This document shows positions 39,547 to 51,303 of a stretch of DNA of 64,000 nt, in pieces; position 1 is the first letter of the stretch; each line of letters opens with the position of its first letter. Source of the DNA: Anas platyrhynchos. Lineage: Eukaryota; Chordata; Aves; Anseriformes; Anatidae. Made by a program: the position numbers and the translations under genes. The stretch lies in assembly GCF_047663525.1 (NCBI RefSeq), contig NC_092591.1, positions 50,507,501 to 50,571,500 of the forward strand, in the 5' to 3' direction. The notes beneath the pieces were generated by a model that was not told where the DNA came from, made no database searches, and worked only from the letters and a program-made list of their open reading frames with translations.

Positions 39547-41560
39547 CAGCAGATGCATCTTAGTGTTTAGGAGCTGAAACTGGTATAAAAATATCCATTT
39601 ATATTAAGTATATCCATCTCTTCATAGATTATTGCCATGCAATTACAATTCCATACTAAATCTCCCAGAGGAGACAGTGCTGACAATAAGAATGAATAGC
39701 AGTGCAGCCCCTTGCTCATGTCCCAGATGCTTAGTCAGGAAGAGCAGGAATCTGAAGACTGTAATGCTGGTGATATCACAGATAACTCTGATATGCTGAA
39801 AATACTAAGTGTCAGGAGTTGCTGTGAATACACTGTTTTAATTCCTTTGGTTTTCAAGCCTAAGGAACATCATGTCATATCACAGTCCTGGTGAGAGTTC
39901 TGTGGAAAAAATATACATGTACAACTATGTAATCAAGACTTTACCATAAAGCATATTTAGAGAGGGACCAGTGAAGGTTATAGAATGAGGACTTATTCTG
40001 GCAGCTTTTGAATTATTGACATTGTAGCCTTAGTCTTTATTATGTAATGCAAGTGTGTGTGTAGCTTGGTATAAAATGAATGAAAGTTGCACTTAAGGCT
40101 CTTAATTGTCCCAGGTTGACACCTACTGATTAACACGTCATGCAGTTAACATGCATGACACTTTGGAGAGAAGAACAGCAGAGGATTTTTCTGTAAGCAT
40201 TCTAGGTCCTGTTAGAGAATAAGATTCAAAGTTAGCCTAAAGAGACTGCTGTTGTGCGTTAGTTTCTAACAAGAAAAACTTCTCAAAATTTATGCATGAA
40301 ATTGATTTTTCAGAGCATTGAATACAGTCCTTGACAGATTTGTGACACAGAATGAACGTTTCAGTGGAGACTATAATCTCCTTTGGGCTAAAACTAGGTT
40401 GAACACTTATGAGGATGAGACTGGATGAATGCAACCTGGAAAACAACAAAGGGGCTGTTGATCTGTGCTTCATGAATTTGACTAGTTTTGTTTTTTAAAC
40501 TCATGTATATTTTACACTATAGCATATTACAGCACACAGCTCTACTGTGCAGTTTTGTGCGATATGAAAAAAATCCTTTGGTTATTTTAAATGAGATGCT
40601 GGTAACTTAATGAGGCACCTGCCAGTTCTTTTGTGTTAAGGGACAGTGAGTAATTATTCCCAATGCAACTTCTCCATGTCATACACATCTTTTTGCATCT
40701 CTCTTCCAAAGTAAAGAATCCTAATATCTCTGGTTTGCCTCAAGTCAATGTCATTCTCTTTCTTTGGCCATTCTTGCTGTTTTTTGTGTATATTTTATAG
40801 TTTCTTTCAAAATTGCCTTTAAGAGGTAGCAAACTTACACAGGACTTGTAATAAACAGTACTGAAGGGATTTATATACATGTAGTGTCATCTTCTTTTTG
40901 CTCTCAGTTTCTTTTCTAGTAAGTATCAACATTCAATTTTCTTTTGACCACAAATGAATATTGAATGATACTTTCAAAGAGTTGTCCATGCCTCCCTAAT
41001 CACTTTTCTGAGTATCAGTAGATTTAGAGCTATCACTGTATATATTTTCCTCAGAACAGTACTTTCTTCATAAACACTCATTTTGCATTGGATTTTATCT
41101 GCCATTTTATCACAAAGTCACTTAGTGTTTTGAGATATTTCTGTTATTCTTTGTAGTTCACTGATTTTTTTTTTACTGTCTTAAACTTTAAAAAGCAGAG
41201 GTCCCGATGCAGATTTCTGTGGGCATTTTAATGCTTGCCACAAATTTTCTACCTTTGTCAGTTATCAATTCATGAGGGAAAATGTCCTCTTTACCCCATG
41301 ATAGCATGGCCTTTTTACCCTTAAATTTTCAAAGCTAACACCTTGGAAATCAAATGTACTATATCAACTTTTTGCAAACATTTTGATAAATTATGGAAGA
41401 GATGCTCACTCAATCAGACTTAACAAGGCTAAAGATGCTCATTGAAGCTTCTGGTGTCACCAACAAATCAGAAATGTAAAGCATCCAGCAACTGCTTGGC
41501 AAACTATTGCAAATGCTGGGGCTAGTATTTTATTGAATATATCATTGGGCAATTGGCAAT

Positions 41561-42338
41561 GGCATGAAGTTCAACCAAGGTTGATGCTGGGTGCTGCCCC
41601 TGGAATGGAGTAATGCTGATTACAGGCACACACCGGGAGCTGAGTGGCTGGTGAGCAGCTCAGCAGGAAGGGACCTGGGGGTGCTGCTTGGCAGCAGACT
41701 CAGCATGAGCCAGCAGTGTGCCCTGGCAGCCAGGAGGACAAACAGTGTTTTAACACATGTTAAACATGCCATTGCCAGCTGGTCAAAAGAGGTGATTCTC
41801 CCACTGTATTTAGTATTGGTGCAGCCTCACCTTGGATATTGTGTGCAGTTCTGGGTTCAAAAACATAAAAAAGATGTTAAAGTACCTGAAGGTTCCCAGA
41901 GGAGGGCAACAAAGCTGGTAAAAGGGCTTGTAGGCATGTGCTGTGAGGAGAGGTTGAGGACATTTAGGTTGTCCAGCCTGGAGCAAAGGAGGCTGTGAGT
42001 GACCTCATTGCTTTCTGCAGCCTCCTGAGAGGCAGGTGCTAGTCTCTGCTCCCTGAGAACTGATGGCAGGATGTGAGGAATAGCACACAGCTGCACAAGG
42101 GGAGGGTCAGACCAGATGCTGGGAAAAATGTACTTACCTTGAGGGTGGTCAGACACTGGAACAGGCTTCCTGGAAGGTGGTTGATGTCCCCTGCCTGTTG
42201 GTGTTCAAGAGGCAGTTGGACAATGCCCTCATAGCATTCCTTACCTTTTGGTTAGCACCGAAGAAGTCAGGCAGTTTGGACTAGACAATCTTTAAAGTTC
42301 CCTTTCAAGTGGACCTTTCAACTGAACTATTCTATTAA
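41561..42338 (+). mobile_element. CR1-type LINE, old 5'-truncated copy
   Basis: About 780 bp cover the C-terminal third of CR1 ORF2 and the 3' UTR. A residual open stretch at 41591-41998 still encodes family words such as DLGVLLGSRLSMSQQCA, PHLGYCVQFW and [10 protein letters not shown], corresponding to residues after the RT catalytic centre in the 8.3 kb copy. Beyond 41998 the frame is lost, but CR1-like words continue (GACACTGGAACAGGCTTCC at about 42150). The copy ends near 42338 in CTATTCTATT, an ATTCTAT-type tail. It has few CpGs and differs from the 8.3 kb and 30.4 kb copies throughout, so it is an older insertion and probably another subfamily. Confidence 0.93.
41591..41998 (+). pseudogene. 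Decayed CR1 ORF2 C-terminal coding remnant
   Basis: An open frame of 135 codons inside the old CR1 copy. It aligns by eye with the part of ORF2 that follows the RT catalytic motifs, around the words WLVSSSAGRDLGVLLGSRLS, SMSQQCALAARR and FWVQKHKKDVKV. There is no catalytic RT motif in it and the frame stops at 41998 before the normal C-terminal end. The ATG is incidental. It is a retrotransposon relic and not a host gene. Confidence 0.85.
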
Positions 42339-45300
42339 TAGACAGTCAAGATACCTTGGATACTAAAATGTTTTCTGTGACCTATTAATCTTTTTTTTTT
42401 ACTAGTGGAAGGTGACTTTGACAGTCAGATGATCAAGGTTAAAATGAGATCCCTCATTGGACCCTACCAATCTGTCAGACTTTCCAGCAGAAAGTTCTCT
42501 ATTTAGAAATAAGGAAAACAAGATAGAATTTGATAAAAATCACTTCTAAATTGTGGCCCAGAATATTTTCTTCTATTTCTGATGGTCATACATCCTCAAG
42601 CATGAAGATTCTCAAGCAGGCAAGAAAAGTCAGTATATAGGCACATCTATATCATTAATTAGAGTTTTTATGTAGGAGTAGTAAATTCCTTGAAGATAGA
42701 GAACTGGGATTGAATCAGACAGGCTGAGGATCCTTGGAAGTGTTCTGTCTAATCTGATATAAAGGAGGGATGTCTTTGTTTCCTTAAGGAAGGGCAGGCT
42801 TTGGTTATATATTTAGCACCAAAAGAGGGCTATCAACTGACAATTTGAGCAAAAGTGGGTGACTAGCACTGAACTACATATTATGCCTGTACAGTGAGAT
42901 ATCAAAGAGATGATTGAACATGCTTTGAAACTGGAAGCAGTATGATCATGCTAATTAGCCTCACAGAAAGACTGGGTCTGCCACCTTAGGTACAGTGTCA
43001 CGCTAATACAGGCTGGTTGCTTTTGGATCCAGGCAAATGTACCAGCTCAGACACATCCCTTCAGGGATCCCAAAAGTAGTCTCTTAACATGTCCTTGACA
43101 TCTCCTAAACTTCCTTGGTGTCCCACAATGCATTATGATATTTTTCAGGTGAGGTAGGTATAAATAATCTATATGAAACAAGTTGCTCAAGACGTGGAAC
43201 TTCTGTTATGTTTGTTTAGTCATAGCCATCATGTAACAAATGGTTGGTGGATGCTGCTATGCTCATCTTTTATTTACCTTCCAATTTGCCACTAGCTGTT
43301 CTTTGTCATCTGTTCAATGCTATATTTGTCTTAGTAGAATAACTTGTAGTAGGCTCTTTCATTGGAAATTACTTATCTAATGAGGTCATTGACCTCAAAT
43401 GTGCTAATAAAGCCATCTTAATCATATGCTTGTCTTTAAAAATAAATATATAAGAAATGTGAATCCTTTTCTAAAGGACAGGCAAGTGTTATTTCATTAA
43501 AGTAATGAATGAAGTAGGAGAATAAAGAAATTTTGAGGAAAGGAATTATGCCTAGACCAACTTCTAAGGAAATATATTGTCTGGTAGTATTTCAATGCTT
43601 GAAACTCAGTTTCAGCTGTTCTATTAATAGTGTTCTTCTGTTTTAGAATTCTTTTGTACAGTATGTTACATTAGTAAGCATGATATTATAGTAAAACTGA
43701 GGAAAAGAGGTCAAATCCTAATTTTCTTCTCAGTTATACAAATTCAATATTAATTGATTCAACTCAATAGAGATTTTTGACACTCAGATATGAGATGTGA
43801 ATTCAGTATCAGGAATTCTGGATGTCTAGTCACTTCCATTGCACTTCAAGTGGAACAGAAGGAGTACTCAAGATAGATGAATTAGTCTCCAGAATATAAA
43901 GGAGAACACAAATCATAACGCAAAGTGTGACACTACATCCAGGCAGACAGACGCACAGACCAAATACTGTCAGTTCTTCTTGCTTGCCTTGTTCATATTT
44001 TAGTAAGAGATCAAAAACTTGGTGCACAATGGATTCTTGCTAAAGTCTTCCATTTTTAAAGATACTACTGGAAGATCCCACTGAAGTATAACTAACAGCA
44101 TGCATCTGTCTTCCCTTGCCAAACCTGAGGAAATCTGTTCATGGGAATCTTGTGATGTTCCAGCTTTGCAGAGGCCGTTGTTTGAATCCAGACTCCTCAC
44201 ACACCTCATTCATTAAGCAACATGAGTAGAATTGAATATAATCTGAGGCAGCATTACAGTCCTCCCACAGCATCAGAGCAGTTGCACATAGGAGACATTT
44301 GTGATCTGCTTTTTCAGAATTTCCCCTTGAAAAGTCCAATAAGCACTTGAAAATAACCTATGTGATCACTGTTAGCAGAGGCCAAAAGAAGCCAGTGAGG
44401 TCAAGATCCACCTAATGTCCCTTAATTGCCACAGGTGTATGAATCGGGAATATGGACTTTTCTCCACAGCCAAAAGTGATTACAGAGGTACAAGGGAAAG
44501 TTTCAAGGGTTATAGACTTACCCACCTAGCATAAAACACAAACCTGCAGCAGGGAAAATAAGAATATAAATTCTTATAGGTAAGAACTTATACCAGGGTG
44601 AAAATTAAACCACAATTATCAGCCATATTAGGCTAGTCAGAATGGTCTCTCAATTGATTAACTTCAGAAGACAGGTGTTCAGCATTGCTTCAAGTATTTA
44701 ACTTTACAGAAACACTAGTATGAACTGTACTTTTTGGAGAATATTATTTCATTGTTCTTTTGTATTTATACTGAAGAAACCTATAAAATGAACTACACAG
44801 ACTTATATGCACAAATACAGGAAATCAGCCATTCTGAGAGGGGAACAGGATAATCAAATGTCTGAGTAAAAAAAAAAAGGTATTTTAAATGTTTTGTTAT
44901 GTTTTCCAATCTGTACAGTCAGTGATCTGTTCTTTTTTTTCCCTTGCCTCATCAGGATGTTGCAAATATGCAGCTGCCTGCTCAATGGAGTTAATGAATT
45001 CCAGCACAGGTGCTCTTGATTGTATTGCATAATTGAAACCCTTTTTCTTTTTCCTATTCCTGTCTTTGCATCTTCATTGTGCTTTATATTTCCTTTCTTG
45101 TTCTCTCTGGATGGCTCTGAGTTGGGTGGTTGAGGGAACTGAGAGTTGGTATTTACACTGCAAAATGAAAAACAGCTCTGATTAAAAGGGCTAATGTAAC
45201 AGCTGAGTTTGAAGGAGTTTAAACATTGGGCAAGCACAGAAATTGAGTTTTGCAGGTATGCTACTGACATTGTTTGTAACCTGAGATTTCATAAGGTGTC

Positions 45301-46490
45301 TCTTTTTGATAAGGCTTCTGTGGGGCTTTGAAGCATTTTGAATTTGTGATATGCTAAATATAGGAGGCAGAATAGAGAAGACAATGCTAAAACAGACCTC
45401 TATTAATAAAAATAAAACCCTGGCCCAACCAAAGCTGTGGCAAAATTCCCATCAACTTCATTAGAGTCATGAAATCAGGACTTTTTTTTTCAAGGCAGAT
45501 AGAAAACTTAGCTTAGTGTGGATCAGAGTTGCCATTAACTGTGTTGAAGATGTCTTTCTGTGTGTGGGGAAAAAACATTCTGGTTCAGGCTTCTTTATCA
45601 GAGAGAGCCTTGGATAGTATCATGTTAGGCTCTGATATTAGAAACCCTCTGAATTTCTAGGGCATATGAATGGAATAAAGCAGGTCTCAACTGTATAACT
45701 GTATAGAAAGTCTATGTAGGACAGCTAGGAAGTTTGATTTGCACAGGCAGTTCCTAGATGCAATTGTCAGCTGACAAACACTTTGGATATGGCAAATGCA
45801 TTAAAACTGACTAAGCCCCATGCATTTAGCTGGCAGCAGATAGAAAGAAAAACCCAACAAATGAGAGATTATTTTGGTTTACTGACAAGGAATGCCATTT
45901 ATGTGTCTTATAGAATGAGAACTCTCAGTGGAGAGAGCCATGCAGTAGCTCACCACTGTCATTGCAAGAAAATGCAGCATGGAACAGAGATAAAGCTGTT
46001 TAGTGCCGCCACCCACTTCAAAAACAAGCAAAACAAAACAAAACAAACAAAAACAAAAACAACAAAAAAAAAACAACACAAACAAACCTTGAAGTTTTGG
46101 AAAATAAATGAACACGAAAGCAACAGACAGGAAGACCAAAACTGCTTGTACTTTCTACAGTCGTGAGCTTAAAACAAAAGGTAAATTACCTGTCACTGAG
46201 ACATGAAATTTCAGAAATGGTATATAAAGTATTTTTCTAAAATACAGTAGTGAAAGATATCAAAGGCTAGAACTGAGAACTGTGATTTGAGAATTTTGTA
46301 AAACACAGTGAAACTGTAGTCTCGTTTCAACATGTGATTCAACAGAACAAAAATGTTTATTAAAAATATAAAAAGATAAGGCTGTTAAAAGTAGTTACCA
46401 TTAATTCAGAAAGTTCTTATCTTTGGGTCAATACAGCTGAAACTAACAACACATACAAAGTCTTATTTTTAGTATTAATATGCAACTTAC
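42339..46490. other. AT-rich non-coding sequence
   Basis: No gene was recognised. The longest open frame is 138 codons on the minus strand (44854-45270). It starts and ends without splice or promoter support and has no recognisable domain. An A/C-rich repeat lies at 46021-46087. Confidence 0.75.
46021..46087. repeat. AAAC/AAAAC low-complexity repeat
   Basis: About 65 bp of A and C, mostly AAAAC and AAAC units. Confidence 0.9.
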
Positions 46491-46845
46491 CTACAGCAAG
46501 TAGATAGTATGGGAACTAGCCTTACACAGCAGACCAACATACTGAATGCTGCTGTAAAAAAGCCAGTTGAAAGAGCTCCAAAGCCTGATGGGGCTGCAGC
46601 ACCAGGGGCTGTTGAAGGCCAAAACAGTGTGAGTGGCAGGGCACTGGTAGCCATGTGTGGTACTGGAGGCCCCCAGCCCTGTGCTGTACCCCAGCTCTGT
46701 CCTCACTGCTTGTGGGCAGCCAAGAGATGAGTGGTGTTGCTGGAGCTGTCAGATGTTTTTGTAAAACATAACTCAAGACCCTGTGGTCTAGGGACTGCTG
46801 ATGGTATCTTCCCATAGCAGCAGTTCTAGCTGGTGATGTTAACAA
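46491..46845 (-). other. Candidate minus-strand non-coding exon with strong splice donor
   Basis: This patch of about 350 bp is richer in G+C than its flanks. On the minus strand it ends in CTTGCTGTAG followed by GTAAGTTGCA, an almost ideal 5' splice site with the exon edge at 46491. Two unrelated short frames (46491-46706 and 46522-46845) are open on the minus strand, but neither resembles a known protein. It may be a lncRNA exon, an old repeat or chance. The G>C skew of this side of the window argues for + strand transcription, which weakens the case. Confidence 0.2.
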
Positions 46846-47506
46846 AGGAGTTAAATATATGCAGGAGAGATGAGGTGAATAAATTCCATCCTTAGCTAAT
46901 GGCTGGATGAAAAATGCTTTGCCTTCAAGCTTTAATTTTCAGGTCATGCTATTAAATTACTTGAGCCTTCTATCTAATGTGCTGGAACATCAAGGGTTGA
47001 TCAACTTCAGGTGGGGGACACAGGAAAAAATGCTTATGCAATGGGGAAGATAGGTGAGATGGGACCTGATTTAACTCAGAATGTTTCCAGCTTATTATTG
47101 GCCTAAGAGGAGTCCAGTACTGCATCAGACAAAATACTTAATGTATTTAATATTCCAGAGGAAAGGCATACTGAATAAACTGAAAACTGAAGACCAGCTG
47201 CATCAGTGCCAGTGCTTGCAACTTAGCCTTGTGCTGTTCCAGAGATACCACTGCTGAAGTCCACAGCGTATTGCTTTCTTTGCTTCACTGCATGCCAACA
47301 ACCATGTGCGTTCTAACAAGTGTAGTATGATAGTGCCTAAGGTACTACTTAATAACACATATGTTTTTTTTTATATTAACTAATTTTTCCCAAAGTCTGG
47401 GAAGAATCCAGACACAGGATTTGTATATAAACTGTGCATCACCAAATTCGTTTTTTCTTGTTTACTTGGTGCTTTATTTCCCATGAATGGCTACAAAATA
47501 AAATAA

Positions 47507-47522
47507 TATATATATATATATA
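47507..47522. repeat. TA dinucleotide microsatellite
   Basis: About eight tandem TA units. Confidence 0.9.
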
Positions 47523-47934
47523 TTTTTCTTTAAAAAAAGACAATGCCTCATGCATGGTCCTTTCCACCCATTCTTTTTATCTTTTTAATAGAGGCTGTAC
47601 ACATAGCTTTTTATTGGCTCACTTGTTACTGTTTGTGTGATGTTGTCCATTGCGGTGTCACCAGACTTGCTGGCGAAGCCTGCAAGTAATGTTATTTTGT
47701 GCATGAATGCAATGTCCTCAAAGCTATGCAAAAGATGGAAGATTAACTTCTGTCCTATAACTCATCATAAAGACTTATCAAGCAGTTATTTTCTCACAAA
47801 TATTCCTGATGACCTCATAGTGCAACCTTTTAATCAACTCAGACTTGTTTAAGAGCAATGATGAAATGCTTTATGGAACAGGAGGGGTAAAGCAGAACTA
47901 TTATCTATCTGCAGTCTTATTATAAGAAAACTGG

Positions 47935-47969
47935 AAAAAAAAACAAAAAAACAAAAAAACACAAACCAA
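47935..47969. repeat. A7C-type low-complexity repeat
   Basis: Runs of seven to nine A separated by single C, three units long. Confidence 0.85.
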
Positions 47970-48885
47970 CTCTGATTCCTTGATCAGATGCTGCTGTTAC
48001 ATTTTCTGGATGTGAGTTAGTTTTACCTGAATTAATGAGATAAGCTGATCTTGGAGAGAATTTTAATTTACAGGGATGCAATTTGAGTGCTAGTTATCCA
48101 GTATGCTCAAATAGTGACTAAGTGCATCTACCTCAAGGCTTTGTGTTTATGTCCCTATCAAAAGGGATTTTAAGGTCTCAAATCTAAGAAGATAAATACC
48201 CTAGGAGTGAATGAAAGGAGAGCTCTGGATTTGCAGTTTGATCTTACACAGTGTTGATTAGTTGGTGTTTGTGGTAAGTCATAGATTTACCTCAGTTTTG
48301 TACCTCAGTTTTCATGTGCAGGGCCAGCTCAGCAACTCATGTACACCTACAATAATGAGCAACATGGAAAGTTGTGATATCTGGAGACAGTCTTTGAGCA
48401 AACTCGTGTGCACAGCCTAATTTTACTCTATGAAATGCAGTGACAGATTTACATTTTGTTTTAAGAATGTGCCTGGAAGTGAAACTGGTGAGCAGTACAG
48501 GTGAGCCGCGTTCACATTGCCAGTGAAATACGTATTTTGCTCAAACTCTGAGGCAGGCTTTTTCAGGGGAAGCACGAGGGGAAGGTGATGTGTTAAGGTG
48601 GAATGGAGCATATAACCTCAGTAACCTACCATGTATAAAGATATTGCAGTTCTCTCCAGAGTAACAGGTACAAATCCAATAAATTCAGTTAAAAATATTA
48701 AAAATCCTAATTTGGAATGAATGCTAAATTGCAAGTACAGTTAGGGTATTGGAAGAGATTGAACCTAACAGTTCTCACTGTTGCATTTTCTGATTTACAT
48801 TCCCACTAGTAGAAGTGGGGGAGATGATTAAACTTAGAAGCAGACTTCCAAAAGAGTCACAGGCAAAGATTCTCCAGACTCCAAT

Positions 48886-48913
48886 GATACACTTGTCTTG
48901 ATACACTTGTCTT
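48886..48913. repeat. Perfect 14-bp tandem duplication
   Basis: GATACACTTGTCTT is repeated twice head to tail without a spacer. Confidence 0.95.
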
Positions 48914-49258
48914 TTCCTTTTATAAACCATTTCCATGAATTCCTCTCATATTACTTAATTTACTGTAAGCATAACTAATATACTTTTCCTCACTATGAAG
49001 GGATTTGTGTAGATACACACAATGAATCAAGTTGCAATATGAATCAGTTCAGAATTTTGGAGGGATCACATGGCAGACTGTTTCAGAGAAGCATTTATAT
49101 ATTTACTGTGAGATCTAAAGCTGAATTCAGAAGGTGCTTTTCATGTTATAGATACGTATAGTAATCAACTATAACACCTGAGGAGAGGCAAAGAACCTAA
49201 AAGCAGCCCACAAAAAAAAGATGAAGAAAGAGTGGTTATTTCACTGTGTCTATAATTG

Positions 49259-49279
49259 CAGCTGTTTTTTAAACAGCTG
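49259..49279. repeat. Inverted repeat with two E-boxes
   Basis: CAGCTGTTT and AAACAGCTG are exact reverse complements separated by TTT. Each arm holds a CAGCTG E-box, a possible binding site for bHLH factors, although it may be chance. Confidence 0.8.
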
Positions 49280-49985
49280 TGAGCTCGTTTTTATTTAGTG
49301 CTTGCTTTTAAGTATGGTAATATTCTTATTAATAAAATGTCTCATTAGAACATTCAACAAAACACCTGTAAAATTAATTTACTGGAAGGATTTTTTACTA
49401 CTCAATTTATCCCAGTAAAATTATAGCTATGGCTATTGAGATGTCTGAAAGTATGTATTTTTATTAATTAATTTTTATTAATTATGGTATTACACACATT
49501 AAAACCAGCCTCTTATGCCACAAATAATAAGTCAATTTGTTGTTATGTGCAGCAACGATGGCAGAAGGAGGAAGACAGGAAAATGAGTATCTGGACTTTT
49601 TTTCTGTTCATGTGAGCAATCAAATGTTGTGAAAGGTTACCAGATATCATTCCATCAAATAGGGGGTTGACTGGCTATGCTAGAGACTAGATGTATCTAT
49701 AGATTATGACTAAGGACTGTATCATTCACTAAGTAACTTGTCTAAATTGATCTCCAGATTTTGGTGACTGTGAGTCATTTTCAAGATTTGAGGCTCAATG
49801 TGATTATATGAAGATTTATTACATGATTTTCCCCTTTTTTTGATGATATCACAATGAAAGACACTGCTAAGAGGGTGTAAATTATAAAGATGATTAAGCC
49901 ACTTTAATACTAATCATTGAATGAAAGCTTGGTTTAAAATCTGACTTATTAAATGCCTGCATTTTAATAACATTGAATAATTTAC

Positions 49986-49986
49986 A

Positions 49987-50017
<31 letters not shown>

Positions 50018-50027
50018 TTTAAAAAAA
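49986..50027. repeat. AT microsatellite followed by T12A7
   Basis: About 12 AT units run into T12 and then A7. The whole tract is nearly self-complementary and could extrude a cruciform. Confidence 0.92.
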
Positions 50028-51098
50028 GGAATTCTACTCTTCACTTTAGTGTTTCTTTGTGCAGTGTTTCCTTCAGAGCAATATGCCAATGGATTTTCCA
50101 GTGGAGGCTCCTCTGTAATGGCATTGCTTTTTGTTTGTGTTCTGAAGGTTTCTGTGTGATGGCACTGCACCCTATGGTGGTGCCCAATGCTGATGCTTCT
50201 CCAACAGACATCCTCTGCAGGGAGGATGCCTGGGTGCTGAGCTACCTACTGACACCAGTGTTATCTCTAGGCCACTTTTTCCTGCCTGTCAGGTGCAGAA
50301 CAGAGACAGAAATCAGCACTTAATTCTTAGTAACCAGAGCTAGGAAACCTGGTGATGTCATAAGCAGCCTTAATTTTTCTGATCCTCAAAAATTGCAAGT
50401 TATGACTGAGATTCTCTTCTTGAGCTACTTTCAGTTTTCAACATAGTTTTATTTGCTTTGGGTTTCTACCAGGGGTAGAAAAAATGTTGGGAGAGGATTT
50501 TTCCTTTTTAAGGAGTTTTTTTTAATGTTCGTGCTTGTTGGCTCATAGAGAGCACATAATGTTTCTCTTCTTGAAGTGATTGAATTGTGATCAATATATC
50601 AGCTTTCAACAACGTTAATGTGGTACAACAGACTGAACTTCTGGATGTTGATTCATCCCTTATTTTCAAGAGGCTGTGTGGGAAGCTTGCTTGAAAAATA
50701 AAAGCCTCTGAAACTCCCTTGGAGGAGAGAGAAGTTGGAAGAAGTGCGGTCCTGGTTTTACTCCCTAATGAGATTTTATTGGCATACATGAGAGAGAACC
50801 TTTGGCCTGAAGGGTTGCATTAACAATAAGGAAGTCTTTTGTTCCACACTTCAGTAAGATAGGTGAAGCTGCATCACTTGAAAATAGTCAATTATAAATG
50901 TTCTGGCTATGTGACCAATATTTATTATTGTGATTTTCTTGTTCTTCTTGTGGCAAAACTTAATGGCAAAAGGCTGTAGTTGGAGCAAAATGGAAGGATG
51001 GAAATCAAGTATTTAGGGACACAGACCAACGGCTGTCAAGAATTTCTGTGGTTTGGACAAACACATCTGTAAAATTAAAAGAAAATAGCTGCGGGAGG

Positions 51099-51110
51099 TG
51101 TGTGTGTGTG
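51099..51110. repeat. Short GT dinucleotide repeat
   Basis: Six GT units lie about 30 bp to the left of the CpG-dense segment. Confidence 0.85.
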
Positions 51111-51136
51111 GTAATAGGAGAGATGTCTTTCCACCA

Positions 51137-51281
51137 CCGCGATTTTCTTTATGGTTGTGAAAGGCGGGACGTGCGCGCGCCCTCTAACGGTCGCTCGGCG
51201 ACCGTTAGAGGTTCCCGGCCGTTGTCAGGCGATGGCCGCTCCCTGCCTCGCAGAGCGGGCTCCAGCGAGCTTCGGGACACG
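51137..51281. promoter_or_regulatory. Small CpG-dense island, candidate promoter or insulator-like element
   Basis: About 21 CpG dinucleotides occur in 145 bp, in a window otherwise strongly CpG-depleted outside the young CR1. The island holds an ACGTGCGCGCGC run (51169-51180), a GCGCCCTCTAACGG block (51177-51190) similar to a CTCF core motif, and a perfect inverted repeat. Unmethylated CpG clusters of this kind usually mark promoters or protein-bound elements in birds. No TATA box or adjacent known exon was recognised, and the direction of any transcription is unknown. A 91-codon open frame (51048-51323) crosses the island; its composition simply follows the GC content and it has no recognisable homologue. 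Confidence 0.5.
51181..51211. repeat. Perfect inverted repeat, 14-bp arms with 3-nt centre
   Basis: The left arm CCTCTAACGGTCGC (51181-51194) and the right arm GCGACCGTTAGAGG (51198-51211) are exact reverse complements separated by TCG. The pairing stops at the next base on each side (C at 51180, T at 51212). It lies in the centre of the CpG-dense segment. It could form a very stable hairpin in RNA or a cruciform in DNA, or bind a dimeric protein. A stem of 14 bp is too short for a typical microRNA precursor. Confidence 0.95.
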
Positions 51282-51303
51282 GAGGAAAGCTGTCACAGAC
51301 TAA
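51232..51303 (+). CDS. Possible 23-codon small ORF in the CpG island
   Basis: The ATG at 51232 has a strong initiation context (G at -3 and G at +4) and lies 20 bases downstream of the hairpin. It opens a 23-codon frame beginning MAAPCLAERAP and ending at a TAA at 51301. The alanine and proline-rich start is typical of codons translated from CpG-island first exons. It may be an upstream ORF or the start of a first coding exon whose splice donor was not found, but chance is quite possible. No homologue was recognised. Confidence 0.15.
   Translation: MAAPCLAERAPASFGTRRKAVTD

Larger units (their letters stand above)
30633..41560. other. AT-rich non-coding sequence
   Basis: About 11 kb without recognisable genes. 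It includes a G-rich purine tract at 31001-31044, a 23-24 bp tandem duplication at 39492-39546 and simple repeats. The + strand composition remains G-biased over much of it. Confidence 0.75.
46846..51047. other. AT-rich non-coding sequence
   Basis: No gene was recognised. It holds two TA microsatellites, an A/C-rich repeat, a 14-bp tandem duplication and a short E-box-containing palindrome. A 116-codon frame at 49973-50323 starts inside a TA and poly-T tract and is not credible as a gene. Confidence 0.75.

Noticed and set aside
44854-45270. 138-codon open frame on the minus strand
   Set aside because: It is one of the longest frames outside CR1, but it has no recognised family, a lysine-rich tail coded by a poly-A/T tract, and no splice or promoter support.
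45783-46166. 127-codon open frame on the + strand
   Set aside because: Its C-terminal part is a run of K, N, T and Q coded by the A/C-rich repeat at 46021-46087. It has no homology.
51181-51211. A microRNA precursor hairpin
   Set aside because: The stem is only 14 bp with a 3-nt loop, too short for Drosha and Dicer processing, and flanking bases do not extend the pairing.
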